Virus record (IMG/VR): IMGVR_UViG_3300044616_001110
Location: 1-39,920 of that record
DNA from: a virus
Length of the DNA: 39,920 nt
Reading direction: 5' to 3' (one strand)
In this document: one piece after another, positions 7,922 to 16,181 of the stretch
Layout of the letters: every line of letters starts with the position of its first letter
Numbering within the stretch: position 1 is the first letter of the stretch
Made by a program: the position numbers and the translations under genes
The notes under the pieces: generated by a model
Seen by the model: only the letters and a program-made list of their open reading frames with translations
Database searches by the model: none
Told to the model about the DNA's origin: nothing

Positions 7922-10297
7922 ATGAACTTCACCGATCTTATACTAAAATTGGACGAAGCTCGCAGCATGGATAAAACAGCCAAAACAGGCCAATCCATGC
8001 GCAAAGAGCGTCTAAAATCAAACGCAACCGATAACAAGGCCAAGGATGCTGCACGCAAGCGCGCTGAAAGAGCCAAGCAGATTCCCAGAGAAAAGAAATC
8101 TAAGCAAGAACTAATTAAAGAAGTAATTTTAGTTAGAACTGGCAGCGGTCGGGTTCAATTAATTTTTAAAGATTCCTATGACAAGGGTAGACATGAGCTT
8201 TTGAGCAAAGAAAGCCTAAGCCTAGAAGAAGCCCAACAAGCAACAAAAGATCCAAAGTTTGAACAAACTCGCGCATCTCAACTTTTGTTTGGTGACGTAA
8301 AGACCAAAGAGCCTTCTAAGAAAGAAGGTAAGGGCAAAGAGGAAGAGAAAAAAGAAACCAAAAAAGAACAAAAGCCATCGGAGCAAGATCAAGAAGAATC
8401 ACCAAGAAAAGGAAAACGTCTTTCTAAAGAAGATATTTTCAAGGCCATGTCTCAAATGGATGGTGCTCAACTTTCACAAATGCCTCTTGAAATGCGTCAA
8501 GAGTATTTCAAGATGTTGCGCAAACCACCATCAAACGTTGACTTTGACAATATGAGCTATGAAGCTCTCAGCGTCAAGTTCAACATTAGTCCTATTTCTA
8601 ATTTACCATACAACCAACAAGTCTTAAATGCTTTGGTGTTTTTGGCAAAGATTAAGGCCGGTGCTGGCGAACAAGAAATGCAAACTTATTCTGCTGTGGC
8701 TCCAACTGCAACAGAATTTACAAGAACTGCTTTCTTTACCGCCAAGAAAATTCTTTCTCAGATTGGTGACGAGTGCATTCAAAATCTTGTCTCCAACGTA
8801 GAAAACGGAACAAAAGGAGTTAACTCCGAAGGTTCTGTTGACATGGAATGTGGAAACTATAAGTTTAAGATTTCTGCAGGTGGTGAAATTGCACTTTCCA
8901 CAAATCAATTCGATCAGTCAAACAAGTCGTTCAAAGGCTTGGTTGGCAATGCTTTAATGCAGGCAATGAGCAGCCCAGAGATGATACAAAATGATCCAAA
9001 GCTTTCTGCTCTTATGCAACAAGGATCCGAACTTACCGCAAAGTTTTCAACTACTTTAATACCAGATGAAATGCTTCCATCTATATTAAAGGATGAAAAA
9101 CTTGTAAAAGAATTACAATCATTAAAATTAAAAGATTCTCAAGGAAATGATATTGGACCAATTATCGATGAAAATGGTAATTTGAATCCAGCAGCATCAT
9201 TAAGCAATTATCAGGATAGCTGGCTTACTGCAGGCAAATCACTCCTGAAAGGTGCCAAATCTTCAGAAAAGTCACCCCTCAAAACCGCCATTGCTTCGAT
9301 TCTTTTGAAGTCGGCTATAAGAGGAGACAACATTGTTCCACCTGAAATGGCACCCAATCATCTTGTCACAGTCAATGGTGTATTTCCAATGACTGATGAT
9401 TATTTTAATGAAATTGCACAAAGTGTGGATCTTGAGTTCAAACCAGCAAAGGACGTAATGACCACATCGAACATAGGAAGTTATAAAACTTCTTCTGCAG
9501 AAAAATTGAAAAAGTTTACAGCAATCGTTGAAGCAAAAGAAAACAAGTCTTCCTTAAAGGATATTTTGGTTGATATTAAGACAATCAATCCAATGCAGTT
9601 GCTTGTTCAAAATATGGTAAACAACAATGACATTTCCATGAATGCCAGCTTGTTGCCGGGATTCTCTCCTAAAGATCTTAACGCAGTTCAATACAACTAC
9701 GTAAGAATTGGAAAGAAAACAATAAAGATACCTGTAGAAAATAACGAAAAGATCACAACTCAAATGCTGGGTGAAGCAGAGATATTTGTAAACGATATTC
9801 TTATCGAAGCTTTGACAAATAATTTTGTATTGACCAGTATGGTTAGATCTGGAATTTTGACTCCAGAAGAAGGAAATCTTTTTGAAGGTGGTTCTTCTGT
9901 TCTTCTTGAAGAAACTGAAGATATCAATTATGAAAGTATTCTAAAAAGACTCTATGAAAGAGTAATGGTCCGGGTTCTAGAAAATCCGGAAGCAATGCAT
10001 AATTTTATGGATATGGTTGATGAAGAATACGAAAGAGATTACAAGAAAGAATACAAGAACTACCACGGCAAAGCAAAGCAGAGAAAAGAACGAGCTGCCC
10101 GAACCGCTGCCAGAGAACTTATGATTAAAAAAGGCAAAGTTCGCAAGGGGGATGGTAAAGACATTGATCACAAAAAGCCTTTAAGAAACGGTGGTTCAAA
10201 AGGCATAAATAATCTACGTGTTCGAAATAAATCTAAAAATAGATCTGATAATGGACACAAAGAAGGTGAAAAACAAAATAAGGGAAGTTGGAAATGA
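7922..10297 (+). CDS. Large late protein with a C-terminal HNH-like module
   Basis: A 791-aa protein of unknown function. The N-terminus MNFTDLILKLDEARS is a short amphipathic leader like other late proteins here. Residues about 15-190 are charged (KGKEEEKKETKKEQK); residues about 190-700 are a folded region with no motif I recognise; the tail (about 735-791) has KGDGKDIDHKKPLRNGGSKG followed by NNLRVRNKSKNRS, the minimal HNH-like D-H...N-L-R pattern that I recall at the ends of phage proteins. A CTAAATA box precedes it and the next gene overlaps its stop by ATGA. A virion-associated DNA-binding or nicking function is possible but unproven. Confidence 0.75.
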   Translation: MNFTDLILKLDEARSMDKTAKTGQSMRKERLKSNATDNKAKDAARKRAERAKQIPREKKSKQELIKEVILVRTGSGRVQLIFKDSYDKGRHELLSKESLSLEEAQQATKDPKFEQTRASQLLFGDVKTKEPSKKEGKGKEEEKKETKKEQKPSEQDQEESPRKGKRLSKEDIFKAMSQMDGAQLSQMPLEMRQEYFKMLRKPPSNVDFDNMSYEALSVKFNISPISNLPYNQQVLNALVFLAKIKAGAGEQEMQTYSAVAPTATEFTRTAFFTAKKILSQIGDECIQNLVSNVENGTKGVNSEGSVDMECGNYKFKISAGGEIALSTNQFDQSNKSFKGLVGNALMQAMSSPEMIQNDPKLSALMQQGSELTAKFSTTLIPDEMLPSILKDEKLVKELQSLKLKDSQGNDIGPIIDENGNLNPAASLSNYQDSWLTAGKSLLKGAKSSEKSPLKTAIASILLKSAIRGDNIVPPEMAPNHLVTVNGVFPMTDDYFNEIAQSVDLEFKPAKDVMTTSNIGSYKTSSAEKLKKFTAIVEAKENKSSLKDILVDIKTINPMQLLVQNMVNNNDISMNASLLPGFSPKDLNAVQYNYVRIGKKTIKIPVENNEKITTQMLGEAEIFVNDILIEALTNNFVLTSMVRSGILTPEEGNLFEGGSSVLLEETEDINYESILKRLYERVMVRVLENPEAMHNFMDMVDEEYERDYKKEYKNYHGKAKQRKERAARTAARELMIKKGKVRKGDGKDIDHKKPLRNGGSKGINNLRVRNKSKNRSDNGHKEGEKQNKGSWK

Positions 10298-11445
10298 TAT
10301 CTAAGACCGTAAAGCTCATCACCGAAAAAGTATATGCCAAGTCCGGACTTGGTAAGTGGTTCAATAAAGAATCTGCTGGTGGTGGTCCGGGCTGGGATAG
10401 ATATAACACTAAAGGTGAACGAGCTGGAAAGTGTGGCGACGCAGAAGAAGGCGAAGCTTATGCAGCATGTCTTAGCAAACAAAAAGCAAAGAAGTTAGGC
10501 AAAGAAGGTATTGCTTCTTTTGTTCGCAGAAAAAGAGTAGCCCAAAAGAAAGCGGGTAGAAGCGATAAAGGAGATGTCAAAGGAAAAGGAAAGAAACCAG
10601 TATTTGTTGATACTGGTGTCAAAAAACTAAAAGAAGCCTTTGATATTTTTATTATTGAGGGAACAAACGTAGTTCCACTTGAATTCAGCACCATAGAAGC
10701 CAATGAACTGCTTCCTTTTGATTTAATTATTTCTGAATCGGGAAAAATATTTAATATAGATTTAATTGAAGAAAAAGATGGTTTGTTGGATATTATAATG
10801 ACCGATGAAAACGGATGTCAGTTAATTGAATCTTTTGAACCAAACACCGTAATGGGATTTGTTGATACCGCCGAGGGATTTGAAACCGAAGATTTTGGTG
10901 AAAAATTAGAGCTTTATGAAGAAGAAAAGAAAAAAGTAAAGCTTAATAAAATTATGCGCGGTGATGTCAAAAAATATAAAGTTTATGTAAAAAATGACAA
11001 AGGTAATGTAGTCAAAGTAAACTTTGGTGATCCAAACATGGAAATTAAACGCGATGATCCTGATCGCAGAAGAAATTTTAGAGCACGCCATAATTGCGAC
11101 ACACCGGGACCACGTTGGAAAGCCCGTTATTGGGCATGCAAAACATGGAGTTCAACGCCAGTTAGCACAATGCTAAAAGAAGGCAAAGAACTAAAAGAAG
11201 AAAAGAAAAACAAACCAAAGAATCCAAAACAATGGAGTTCTTGCATTGCTCAGGCAAAGAAAAAGTTTGATGTATATCCCAGCGCATATGCAAATGCATG
11301 GGCAGCAAAATGCTACAAGAGTAAAGGTGGAAAGTGGAAAAAGCTATCAGAAGATATTGCTGAAAAGGCTTTAAAAAATTTACATGGTAAACCTTATAAA
11401 GCGGATTTATTTGGCCTAATAGAATATAGAAACACAAAAAATTAA
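10294..11445 (+). CDS. Late protein carrying three short Cys/Trp modules (mosaic)
   Basis: A 383-aa protein starting at the ATG that overlaps the previous stop (ATGA), with AAGGGAAG upstream. Module 1, residues about 10-60: KSGLGKWFNKESAGGGPGWD and GKCGDAEEGEAYAAC. Module 2, about 261-288: FRARHNCDTPGPRWKARYWA plus CKTW. Module 3, about 313-350: QWSSCIAQAKKKF and YPSAYANAWAAKCYKSKGGK. I recall these modules, in varied combinations, from marine T4-like phage and algal-virus proteins (the first possibly DUF5872); no function is assigned. The middle (about 115-230) is acidic and folded. Confidence 0.75.
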   Translation: MISKTVKLITEKVYAKSGLGKWFNKESAGGGPGWDRYNTKGERAGKCGDAEEGEAYAACLSKQKAKKLGKEGIASFVRRKRVAQKKAGRSDKGDVKGKGKKPVFVDTGVKKLKEAFDIFIIEGTNVVPLEFSTIEANELLPFDLIISESGKIFNIDLIEEKDGLLDIIMTDENGCQLIESFEPNTVMGFVDTAEGFETEDFGEKLELYEEEKKKVKLNKIMRGDVKKYKVYVKNDKGNVVKVNFGDPNMEIKRDDPDRRRNFRARHNCDTPGPRWKARYWACKTWSSTPVSTMLKEGKELKEEKKNKPKNPKQWSSCIAQAKKKFDVYPSAYANAWAAKCYKSKGGKWKKLSEDIAEKALKNLHGKPYKADLFGLIEYRNTKN

Positions 11446-11447
11446 CC

Positions 11448-11454
11448 CTAAATA
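11448..11454 (+). promoter_or_regulatory. Late promoter (CTAAATA)
   Basis: CTAAATA ends eleven bases before ATG 11466; AAGAGAAG between them could also serve as ribosome binding site. Confidence 0.6.
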
Positions 11455-11465
11455 AAAGAGAAGCC

Positions 11466-12020
11466 ATGAAATTTAAACAACTACTCGGAAAAATTAACAC
11501 AATTGTCGAAAATGCCCCAGAGCACACTGAAGGTGGTGGTGTATACATTGGTGATCCACAAAAGCCAAATGGACCTTCCATTTTAACTGACAAAGGAACA
11601 TTTAATCTAAAGCTACCATTTTCGGTAGATGCTATTAATTCAATGTTAAGTGGCTTTTCAAGTCGGGATTACATTGACCCAGATGGAATAACAAGTGTTG
11701 TAAAACAAAAACTGAATCATTTTGGTTTGGACTTCATGTGTGGTGGTCATCTTCAAGATGGTGAAAATGGCTACGAACTAGTTCAGTACGGTAGCCCACA
11801 ACTTGGTGTTTATGGCCAAAATCCATATGATGATGTGAATGTAAAAGGATTCAAGCAAGGAGATGGAATTAAAGAAAAATTAGGCCACTCCTTAAAATTA
11901 ATTGTAAACGTACAACGTATGCCAACAGGACTCCGCAAAGTCAACATGATGATTGTACCTACTGAAAGTTCTTCTTATAATAATGATTCGGTAGGTTCTG
12001 ACTGTGGATGCATGCACTGA
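11466..12020 (+). CDS. Conserved-looking late protein, unknown function
   Basis: A 184-aa protein starting MKFKQLLGKINTIVENAPE, a short basic/amphipathic leader like other late gene products. The body is globular (GGGVYIGDPQKPNGPSILTD, LPFSVDAINSMLSGFSSRDY) and ends SDCGCMH. No enzymatic motif is recognised. It is followed directly by the 12025 gene, so the pair is probably an operon. A small virion protein is inferred only from its late promoter and neighbours. Confidence 0.7.
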   Translation: MKFKQLLGKINTIVENAPEHTEGGGVYIGDPQKPNGPSILTDKGTFNLKLPFSVDAINSMLSGFSSRDYIDPDGITSVVKQKLNHFGLDFMCGGHLQDGENGYELVQYGSPQLGVYGQNPYDDVNVKGFKQGDGIKEKLGHSLKLIVNVQRMPTGLRKVNMMIVPTESSSYNNDSVGSDCGCMH

Positions 12021-12024
12021 ACAA

Positions 12025-12423
12025 ATGCCAGATAATTTAACATCTCTGACAGAATCTAATTTTATGGAATTCTGTCAGAGATATTATTTTAACCCAGAAT
12101 GTTCTGGAAAAAATGAATTTGTAGATGATTTAAAAAGAATGAAGTACATAAAGAGATTACTTCAAAAAATTCACAAACATAAAACTTTGAAGTCTATAAG
12201 AGAACGATTAATAATAAATCATCTTATAATTCTAAAAAATGTTTTTGGTGATGAAAAATGTGCTCGCATATTATTTTTTAAATTGGAACCCAGATTACAC
12301 TCTTATTTAAAATCTTTTACTGTTTTTCTTGAATTTTCAATAAAAAATATTCCAGAAGTAAATTACAATCAACTTAATACTGATCCTAGAGTTGATAGAA
12401 AGCTTTCCCAGACTGAAAGCTAA
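12025..12423 (+). CDS. Small helical late protein, unknown function
   Basis: A 132-aa mainly helical protein. The pattern FCQRYYFNPECSGKNEFVDD, LKRMKYIKRL, RERLIINHLIILKNVFG and KCARILFFKLE resembles a conserved T4-like phage hypothetical family that I recall without a function. A GTG at 12004 would overlap the previous gene; I prefer ATG 12025, four bases after the previous stop. No clear Shine-Dalgarno site is seen. Confidence 0.7.
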   Translation: MPDNLTSLTESNFMEFCQRYYFNPECSGKNEFVDDLKRMKYIKRLLQKIHKHKTLKSIRERLIINHLIILKNVFGDEKCARILFFKLEPRLHSYLKSFTVFLEFSIKNIPEVNYNQLNTDPRVDRKLSQTES

Positions 12424-12426
12424 ATA
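12420..12426 (+). promoter_or_regulatory. Late promoter (CTAAATA)
   Basis: CTAAATA overlaps the previous stop codon and ends six bases before ATG 12433; a leaderless start is expected. Confidence 0.65.
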
Positions 12427-12432
12427 TTATAA

Positions 12433-13980
12433 ATGAGACCAAGTTCATACGTATCCTCATTCTACTTCTACAAGCTGGCACAGGCTCTCAGTGGCCCTTA
12501 TACAGCCTTGGAAGCATATAATGCTGGAACCATTGATGCAAATGGCAATATCATAAAGCCCGAAAGCAGCATAGACTCATTTGAATATTTGGTAATAAAA
12601 CTAAAAAAGATATTTGAAGAATTACCATATGGTACGACAAAGGCAAAGTTGTCAAACTATATGGCAACTTTAAATATGTTTGGCGAAGACTGCCAACTCC
12701 CATTTGATCAATACAGTTTGTTTCTTGAAGGATACATCGCAGCCAATGTAAATCAAGAAATAAGTTACATTTCATTGTTAGAAGATACGACTTCAGGCGG
12801 TGGTGCTGGTGGTTTAGGAGTTCCAGCAGGGCCAGTGCAAAATAACGGAAGTGTTTTGGGATATGATCCAGTTCTTGCAATGGGTTTGCAAAAAAGAAAG
12901 AAGCCAAAATACTTTGATGGGTGTGAAGTATTTGAAGTATGCCCAGAAGAATTAGTTTCGTTTAAAGGAGCAAAACAATGGAAAGATGTTCCCGATAGTG
13001 AAACAAAGAATTATCTTCAAAGATTTCAAAGAAGAAATAAAGCAGCAAAAATTGGTGTTGTTGGAAAAAATCCAATAAGCGGTGATCAAGATTTGTTCTG
13101 GATTACATACCCATCTAAAAACTTTTTAGGTGAAGGAAAAAATGATCCAGTTGAAATTATGGTGCAAAATGTAGTCAGCCCACCACCAGAAGATTTTGAT
13201 AAAAAAGGAAAACCTATTCCCGGTGTTGCCACCGAAAGACTGGGCCAATTAGTATTGGGTGGGCAAAGTCTTACTACTGCTAATAAGACTGGTAGCAGAG
13301 AACTTGTACGGGGCGTAGAAGATAAATTACAAGATATAGCAGGCAAAGCAGTTCCTAAAAATGGAACAGATTCCTTTTATTTAAATCCAGAAACAATGGA
13401 AATAGAAGGAAAGGATATTAAAGGTCATACTAATACAAGTGGTGGAAGAATAAATGTTAGGGATTACGGTAATTTTGGTTCATTGGCAGATATCATGGGA
13501 AAAATAAAAGAAACCATGAAAGATACAGATTTAGATCCAGAAGATGTAGAAAAAGTAAAAGAACAAACAAGAGCTGCATTACGCCAATTAGATAAAACAC
13601 ATGGTTCACAATTAAAAGATGCTGCACTGAAAAATGAAACTGGAGAAGATTTAGCCATATTCCCAGACGTTTCATCTAAAAAATTCAAATTTCCATTTTT
13701 ACCAACCTTTGTTCCACGAACAAAACAAAGAGGATTGCTTGCCCAATCTAATTTTAGATTTGGTCTAGAAACTCGCCCCGGAAGAGCTGAGGTAAAAGTT
13801 AGACCATCACCAGACTTTTCTACAGAAACAGCGCAATCAATAATGGTTAAAGATTCTGCAACTGGGAAAATGACAAGCGCACAAATGGATCCTGAAACTA
13901 TGGATTTAATTTTAGGAAGAGTAGAACCGGGATTGAGAGCGGTAATGAAACAAACTTTGGAACCATATGTAAGAAGATAA
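12433..13980 (+). CDS. Late structural-type protein, unknown function
   Basis: A 515-aa protein. The N-terminal region (residues about 1-125) is folded: YVSSFYFYKLAQALSGPYTA, LEAYNAGTIDANGNIIKPES and IFEELPYGTTKAKLSNYMAT, a pattern I recall from marine T4-like phage hypotheticals. A Gly-rich linker follows (about 120-135). The later part is charged, with FLPTFVPRTKQRGLLAQSNF near residue 425. No catalytic motif is seen. It is the last gene of the plus-strand block, closed by a bidirectional terminator. Confidence 0.75.
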   Translation: MRPSSYVSSFYFYKLAQALSGPYTALEAYNAGTIDANGNIIKPESSIDSFEYLVIKLKKIFEELPYGTTKAKLSNYMATLNMFGEDCQLPFDQYSLFLEGYIAANVNQEISYISLLEDTTSGGGAGGLGVPAGPVQNNGSVLGYDPVLAMGLQKRKKPKYFDGCEVFEVCPEELVSFKGAKQWKDVPDSETKNYLQRFQRRNKAAKIGVVGKNPISGDQDLFWITYPSKNFLGEGKNDPVEIMVQNVVSPPPEDFDKKGKPIPGVATERLGQLVLGGQSLTTANKTGSRELVRGVEDKLQDIAGKAVPKNGTDSFYLNPETMEIEGKDIKGHTNTSGGRINVRDYGNFGSLADIMGKIKETMKDTDLDPEDVEKVKEQTRAALRQLDKTHGSQLKDAALKNETGEDLAIFPDVSSKKFKFPFLPTFVPRTKQRGLLAQSNFRFGLETRPGRAEVKVRPSPDFSTETAQSIMVKDSATGKMTSAQMDPETMDLILGRVEPGLRAVMKQTLEPYVRR

Positions 13981-14003
13981 AAAAGCCCCTTTCGGGGCTT
14001 TTT
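13981..14003. terminator. Bidirectional rho-independent terminator
   Basis: Stem AAAAGCCCC / GGGGCTTTT with T runs readable on both strands, between convergent genes ending at 13980 and 14003. Confidence 0.9.
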
Positions 14004-14224
14004 CAATCCTGAATAAAGTTTTTACTTTTACAGCACTTTGGTTTTGTGCATTCATTTCTTTCTCTGGCTTCGTTAATGATCTTTGTGTCAGCATCATTCC
14101 AGCCAGTAGCATATTCCTGCCAGTATGGATCTGATGTTGAAATAGCTTGTGTAGGTTTTTGACCACCATTCATACGACACTGAAATCCTTTATCATATCC
14201 TTCACCGGGAGTATAATTGCTCAT
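14003..14224 (-). CDS. Small Cys-containing protein, unknown function
   Basis: A 73-aa protein starting MSNYTPGEGYDKGFQCRMNG, with a C-terminal CTKPKCCKSKN patch that could bind metal. The ATG overlaps the upstream stop (ATGA) and AAGGAG lies 7 bases before it, so it is the coupled last gene of the 15114-14003 operon. No function is recognised. Confidence 0.7.
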   Translation of the reverse strand: MSNYTPGEGYDKGFQCRMNGGQKPTQAISTSDPYWQEYATGWNDADTKIINEARERNECTKPKCCKSKNFIQD

Positions 14225-14640
14225 TTCGGTCTCCTTGGATCGGGAGGTAACATTGAAATCTGAGTGAGTACTTTATCAAGAGCCTTGACGTGTGCATATT
14301 GCTCAGTAATTGAAAGATAGCCACGAATTTCAATAAGCTTCATGTACTCTTCTTGAGTAAAAGTAACTGTAGTAGTTTTTGGTCTCTGTGCCTTTTTATT
14401 TGGCCTTGACATTTTATTTGAAGGATTCATAACTTCCTTTAGGATATCATCAATATTAAGATATTCCTTCATGTAGTTCATGGGATCTTCTTGATTGTTT
14501 CCTTGCATACTTTCCCACATCTTTTTAAACTGGTCATTTACTGGACCATAGTAAAAAAATCCGTTTGGATTGAATGGGTTGTTTTCATCATCCCCATTGT
14601 TTTGCCAATTTCTAAAATCATTGTAATCTGAATTATTCAT
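14221..14640 (-). CDS. Small hydrophilic protein, unknown function
   Basis: A 139-aa protein. The N-terminal half is Asn/Asp-rich (NNGDDENNPFNPNGFFYYGP); a basic linker RPNKKAQRPK leads to a likely helical C-terminal domain (FTQEEYMKLIEIRGYLSITE). It starts eight bases after the upstream stop with AAGGAAA as ribosome site, and its stop overlaps the next start by ATGA. Unknown role. Confidence 0.7.
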   Translation of the reverse strand: MNNSDYNDFRNWQNNGDDENNPFNPNGFFYYGPVNDQFKKMWESMQGNNQEDPMNYMKEYLNIDDILKEVMNPSNKMSRPNKKAQRPKTTTVTFTQEEYMKLIEIRGYLSITEQYAHVKALDKVLTQISMLPPDPRRPK

Positions 14641-14648
14641 TTATTTCC

Positions 14649-14948
14649 TTAGTTGGTATCAAAAAATTGTTCATAAACTACTTTACCGGTGTTATCTGTA
14701 ACCGAAAGATAGCGAACATGACGGTCAATGGCTTTGCTAATATTTAGTGGATCATTAGATCCAAATGAAAGATGCTTGATCCATGCAGGACAACCGCCCA
14801 AGGAAATTCTTACTTCATTTCCTGCAGCGTCTGTTCCATAAAAATCAAATGTGCATTTTTCGCCATCATAGTAGGTAAAAAAACAATCAATACGATCATA
14901 CTTCTTGCGAACATCCGCAAAAGGCATATCAGGTGCAGACTTAGCCAT
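14649..14948 (-). CDS. Small phage protein, unknown function
   Basis: A 99-aa protein read from ATG 14948 (MAKSAPDMPFADVRKKYDRI), which overlaps the 57-aa upstream gene by 8 bases and has GAGAG before it. A longer reading from a non-ATG start is possible but would overlap that gene much further. The sequence is mixed alpha/beta with an aromatic stretch (FFTYYDGEKCTFDFYGTDAA). No motif recognised. Confidence 0.65.
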   Translation of the reverse strand: MAKSAPDMPFADVRKKYDRIDCFFTYYDGEKCTFDFYGTDAAGNEVRISLGGCPAWIKHLSFGSNDPLNISKAIDRHVRYLSVTDNTGKVVYEQFFDTN

Positions 14949-15114
14949 TTGGCAATCTCTCATGCTTGACTGAAAGGGGAAGTTGACCAATTCCGTCAAG
15001 CTTACGGAGAGTGGCAACCTTTGCGTTCATTAACGACTCGGCACGCTTTGCCTTTTGACGTTCATAACGCTTCTTGTGTCTACGAGCAGCAATACGTTGT
15101 TTTGAATTAGGCAT
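14941..15114 (-). CDS. Small basic protein (57 aa), unknown function
   Basis: MPNSKQRIAARRHKKRYERQ followed by KAKRAESLMNAKVATLRKLD, ending HERLPNG. Very basic N-terminus, helical, probably nucleic-acid binding or ribosome-associated (inference). It sits directly behind a strong promoter whose -10 ends six bases before the ATG, so it heads the operon running to 14003. Confidence 0.75.
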   Translation of the reverse strand: MPNSKQRIAARRHKKRYERQKAKRAESLMNAKVATLRKLDGIGQLPLSVKHERLPNG

Positions 15115-15120
15115 GTTTAA

Positions 15121-15148
15121 ATATTATCTCATTTCTTGAGTTTGTCAA
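15121..15148 (-). promoter_or_regulatory. Sigma70-like promoter, leaderless spacing
   Basis: -35 TTGACA (15143-15148), 16-bp spacer, -10 TAATAT (15121-15126), then six bases to ATG 15114. Confidence 0.8.
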
Positions 15149-15269
15149 GCTTTTCTTTTAAAACGATATTTTCTTTGGTTAACATAGCACCAGCTTTAAT
15201 CAATTGCATGTTTATTTTTTGGAGTTCTTGGACTTTTTTCTTGAGCTTTTCGACTTCTTTTTCTGACAT
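15129..15269 (-). CDS. Small coiled-coil protein (46 aa)
   Basis: MSEKEVEKLKKKVQELQKIN then MQLIKAGAMLTKENIVLKEK, ending LDKLKK: clear heptad pattern, highly charged. Its first 58 bases overlap the 47-aa gene upstream in another frame. Its stop lies inside the promoter of the next gene. Probably co-transcribed from the 15363-15390 promoter. Unknown role. Confidence 0.6.
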   Translation of the reverse strand: MSEKEVEKLKKKVQELQKINMQLIKAGAMLTKENIVLKEKLDKLKK

Positions 15270-15355
15270 CCAAAAATTTTATCCCAATTTTTGCAATAAA
15301 CTTCATGATTTACCGGTCGGTAAGTATCACCTTTTCCTGCACTCATATCTAGCAT
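15212..15355 (-). CDS. Small conserved-type phage protein (47 aa)
   Basis: MLDMSAGKGDTYRPVNHEVY then CKNWDKIFG and a Lys/Ser tail. GKGDxxRPxxxxxYxxNxDxIFG is a pattern I recall in short phage proteins of unknown function. A TTGACT/TATAAT promoter ends seven bases before ATG 15355; the internal ATG at 15346 is an alternative. Confidence 0.65.
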   Translation of the reverse strand: MLDMSAGKGDTYRPVNHEVYCKNWDKIFGCQKKKSKSSRKKSKNSKK

Positions 15356-15362
15356 AGTTTTT

Positions 15363-15390
15363 ATTATATATCATGGAGAAATAAAGTCAA
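15363..15390 (-). promoter_or_regulatory. Sigma70-like promoter, near-leaderless spacing
   Basis: -35 TTGACT (15385-15390), 16-bp spacer, -10 TATAAT (15363-15368), seven bases to ATG 15355. Divergent from the late promoter at 15393. Confidence 0.8.
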
Positions 15391-15392
15391 GT

Positions 15393-15399
15393 CTAAATA
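15393..15399 (+). promoter_or_regulatory. Late promoter (CTAAATA)
   Basis: CTAAATA ends five bases before ATG 15405; leaderless start expected. Confidence 0.65.
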
Positions 15400-15404
15400 T
15401 TTTT

Positions 15405-15974
15405 ATGAAAAACACTAAAGGGTATTATAGTTGGATTCACAGCCTCAAAGCTGCTTCTGTAGAAGCACATTTCAAAGGCAAAGTAATGCTAGAGGAATCT
15501 ATGCAATTAGGCATTAACCCTGCTGATTTGCAAAGAGCACAGCAAGAGCTTATGACCAGTTCTGATGGTCCCGGAAGACCACCAAAGGGCCCACACATTG
15601 ATCCAAAGTTTGCTGGAGATGTTAAGAAGACATCTGCCCAAATTTATGCAGAAATTTTGGCTGCTAAGAAGGCCAAGGACGCAATGCCAACACAAGTAGA
15701 TATGACTGGTGACGGCAAGGTTGATGCCCTAGATGTTGCAGTAGATGCCAGAGATAATAACATTGAAGACGAAGACAATCCAATTGATCCAAACTTGATG
15801 CGCGCTCCAACAAAGCTTGCAAGACAAGCCAGAGCCGAAGCTGGTTTTGAGACTGAAGAAGACAAAGAACTTGCAGCACAAGAAGACGAAGAGGCCGCTT
15901 ACTATGCTCGCCAAGAAGACGAGCAAGAGGGAATAGAAGGAATCGTTAACAGAATGCTTCGCGGTAAGCGTTAA
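15405..15974 (+). CDS. Acidic late protein with a dockerin/EF-hand-like loop
   Basis: A 189-aa protein. The N-terminus is helical (MKNTKGYYSWIHSLKAASVE, residues 1-20). Residues about 106-117 read DMTGDGKVDALD, a dockerin/EF-hand calcium loop with acidic residues at loop positions 1, 5, 9 and 12; only one such loop is present, so duplex dockerin folding is unlikely. The C-terminus (about 140-189) is strongly acidic (EEDKELAAQEDEEAAYYARQ). Its stop overlaps the stop of the convergent gene at 15971. Late promoter immediately upstream; a virion role is inferred. Confidence 0.7.
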   Translation: MKNTKGYYSWIHSLKAASVEAHFKGKVMLEESMQLGINPADLQRAQQELMTSSDGPGRPPKGPHIDPKFAGDVKKTSAQIYAEILAAKKAKDAMPTQVDMTGDGKVDALDVAVDARDNNIEDEDNPIDPNLMRAPTKLARQARAEAGFETEEDKELAAQEDEEAAYYARQEDEQEGIEGIVNRMLRGKR

Positions 15975-16177
15975 AGGTCTATGTGTCCTATATGGGCACT
16001 CCAAGACCATTCATTCCATAGTATACGAGCAAACTCGTCGTCTGGATCAAAACGACGAGTTTGTATTTCTGTCATGCCTTTTTCAGATATTGCAGCATCC
16101 ATTTCCCATGAATACCAATACCACTGCCCCGGTTTTAAAAATTCATTCGTTATTAAACAACGAATTTCGTTTGACAT
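15971..16177 (-). CDS. Small Trp-rich protein, unknown function
   Basis: A 68-aa protein: MSNEIRCLITNEFLKPGQWY then WYSWEMDAAISEKG, ending WSWSAHIGHIDL. Starts four bases after the stop of the 16182-16430 gene, so probably co-transcribed from its late promoter. No motif recognised. Confidence 0.6.
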   Translation of the reverse strand: MSNEIRCLITNEFLKPGQWYWYSWEMDAAISEKGMTEIQTRRFDPDDEFARILWNEWSWSAHIGHIDL

Positions 16178-16181
16178 TAAA

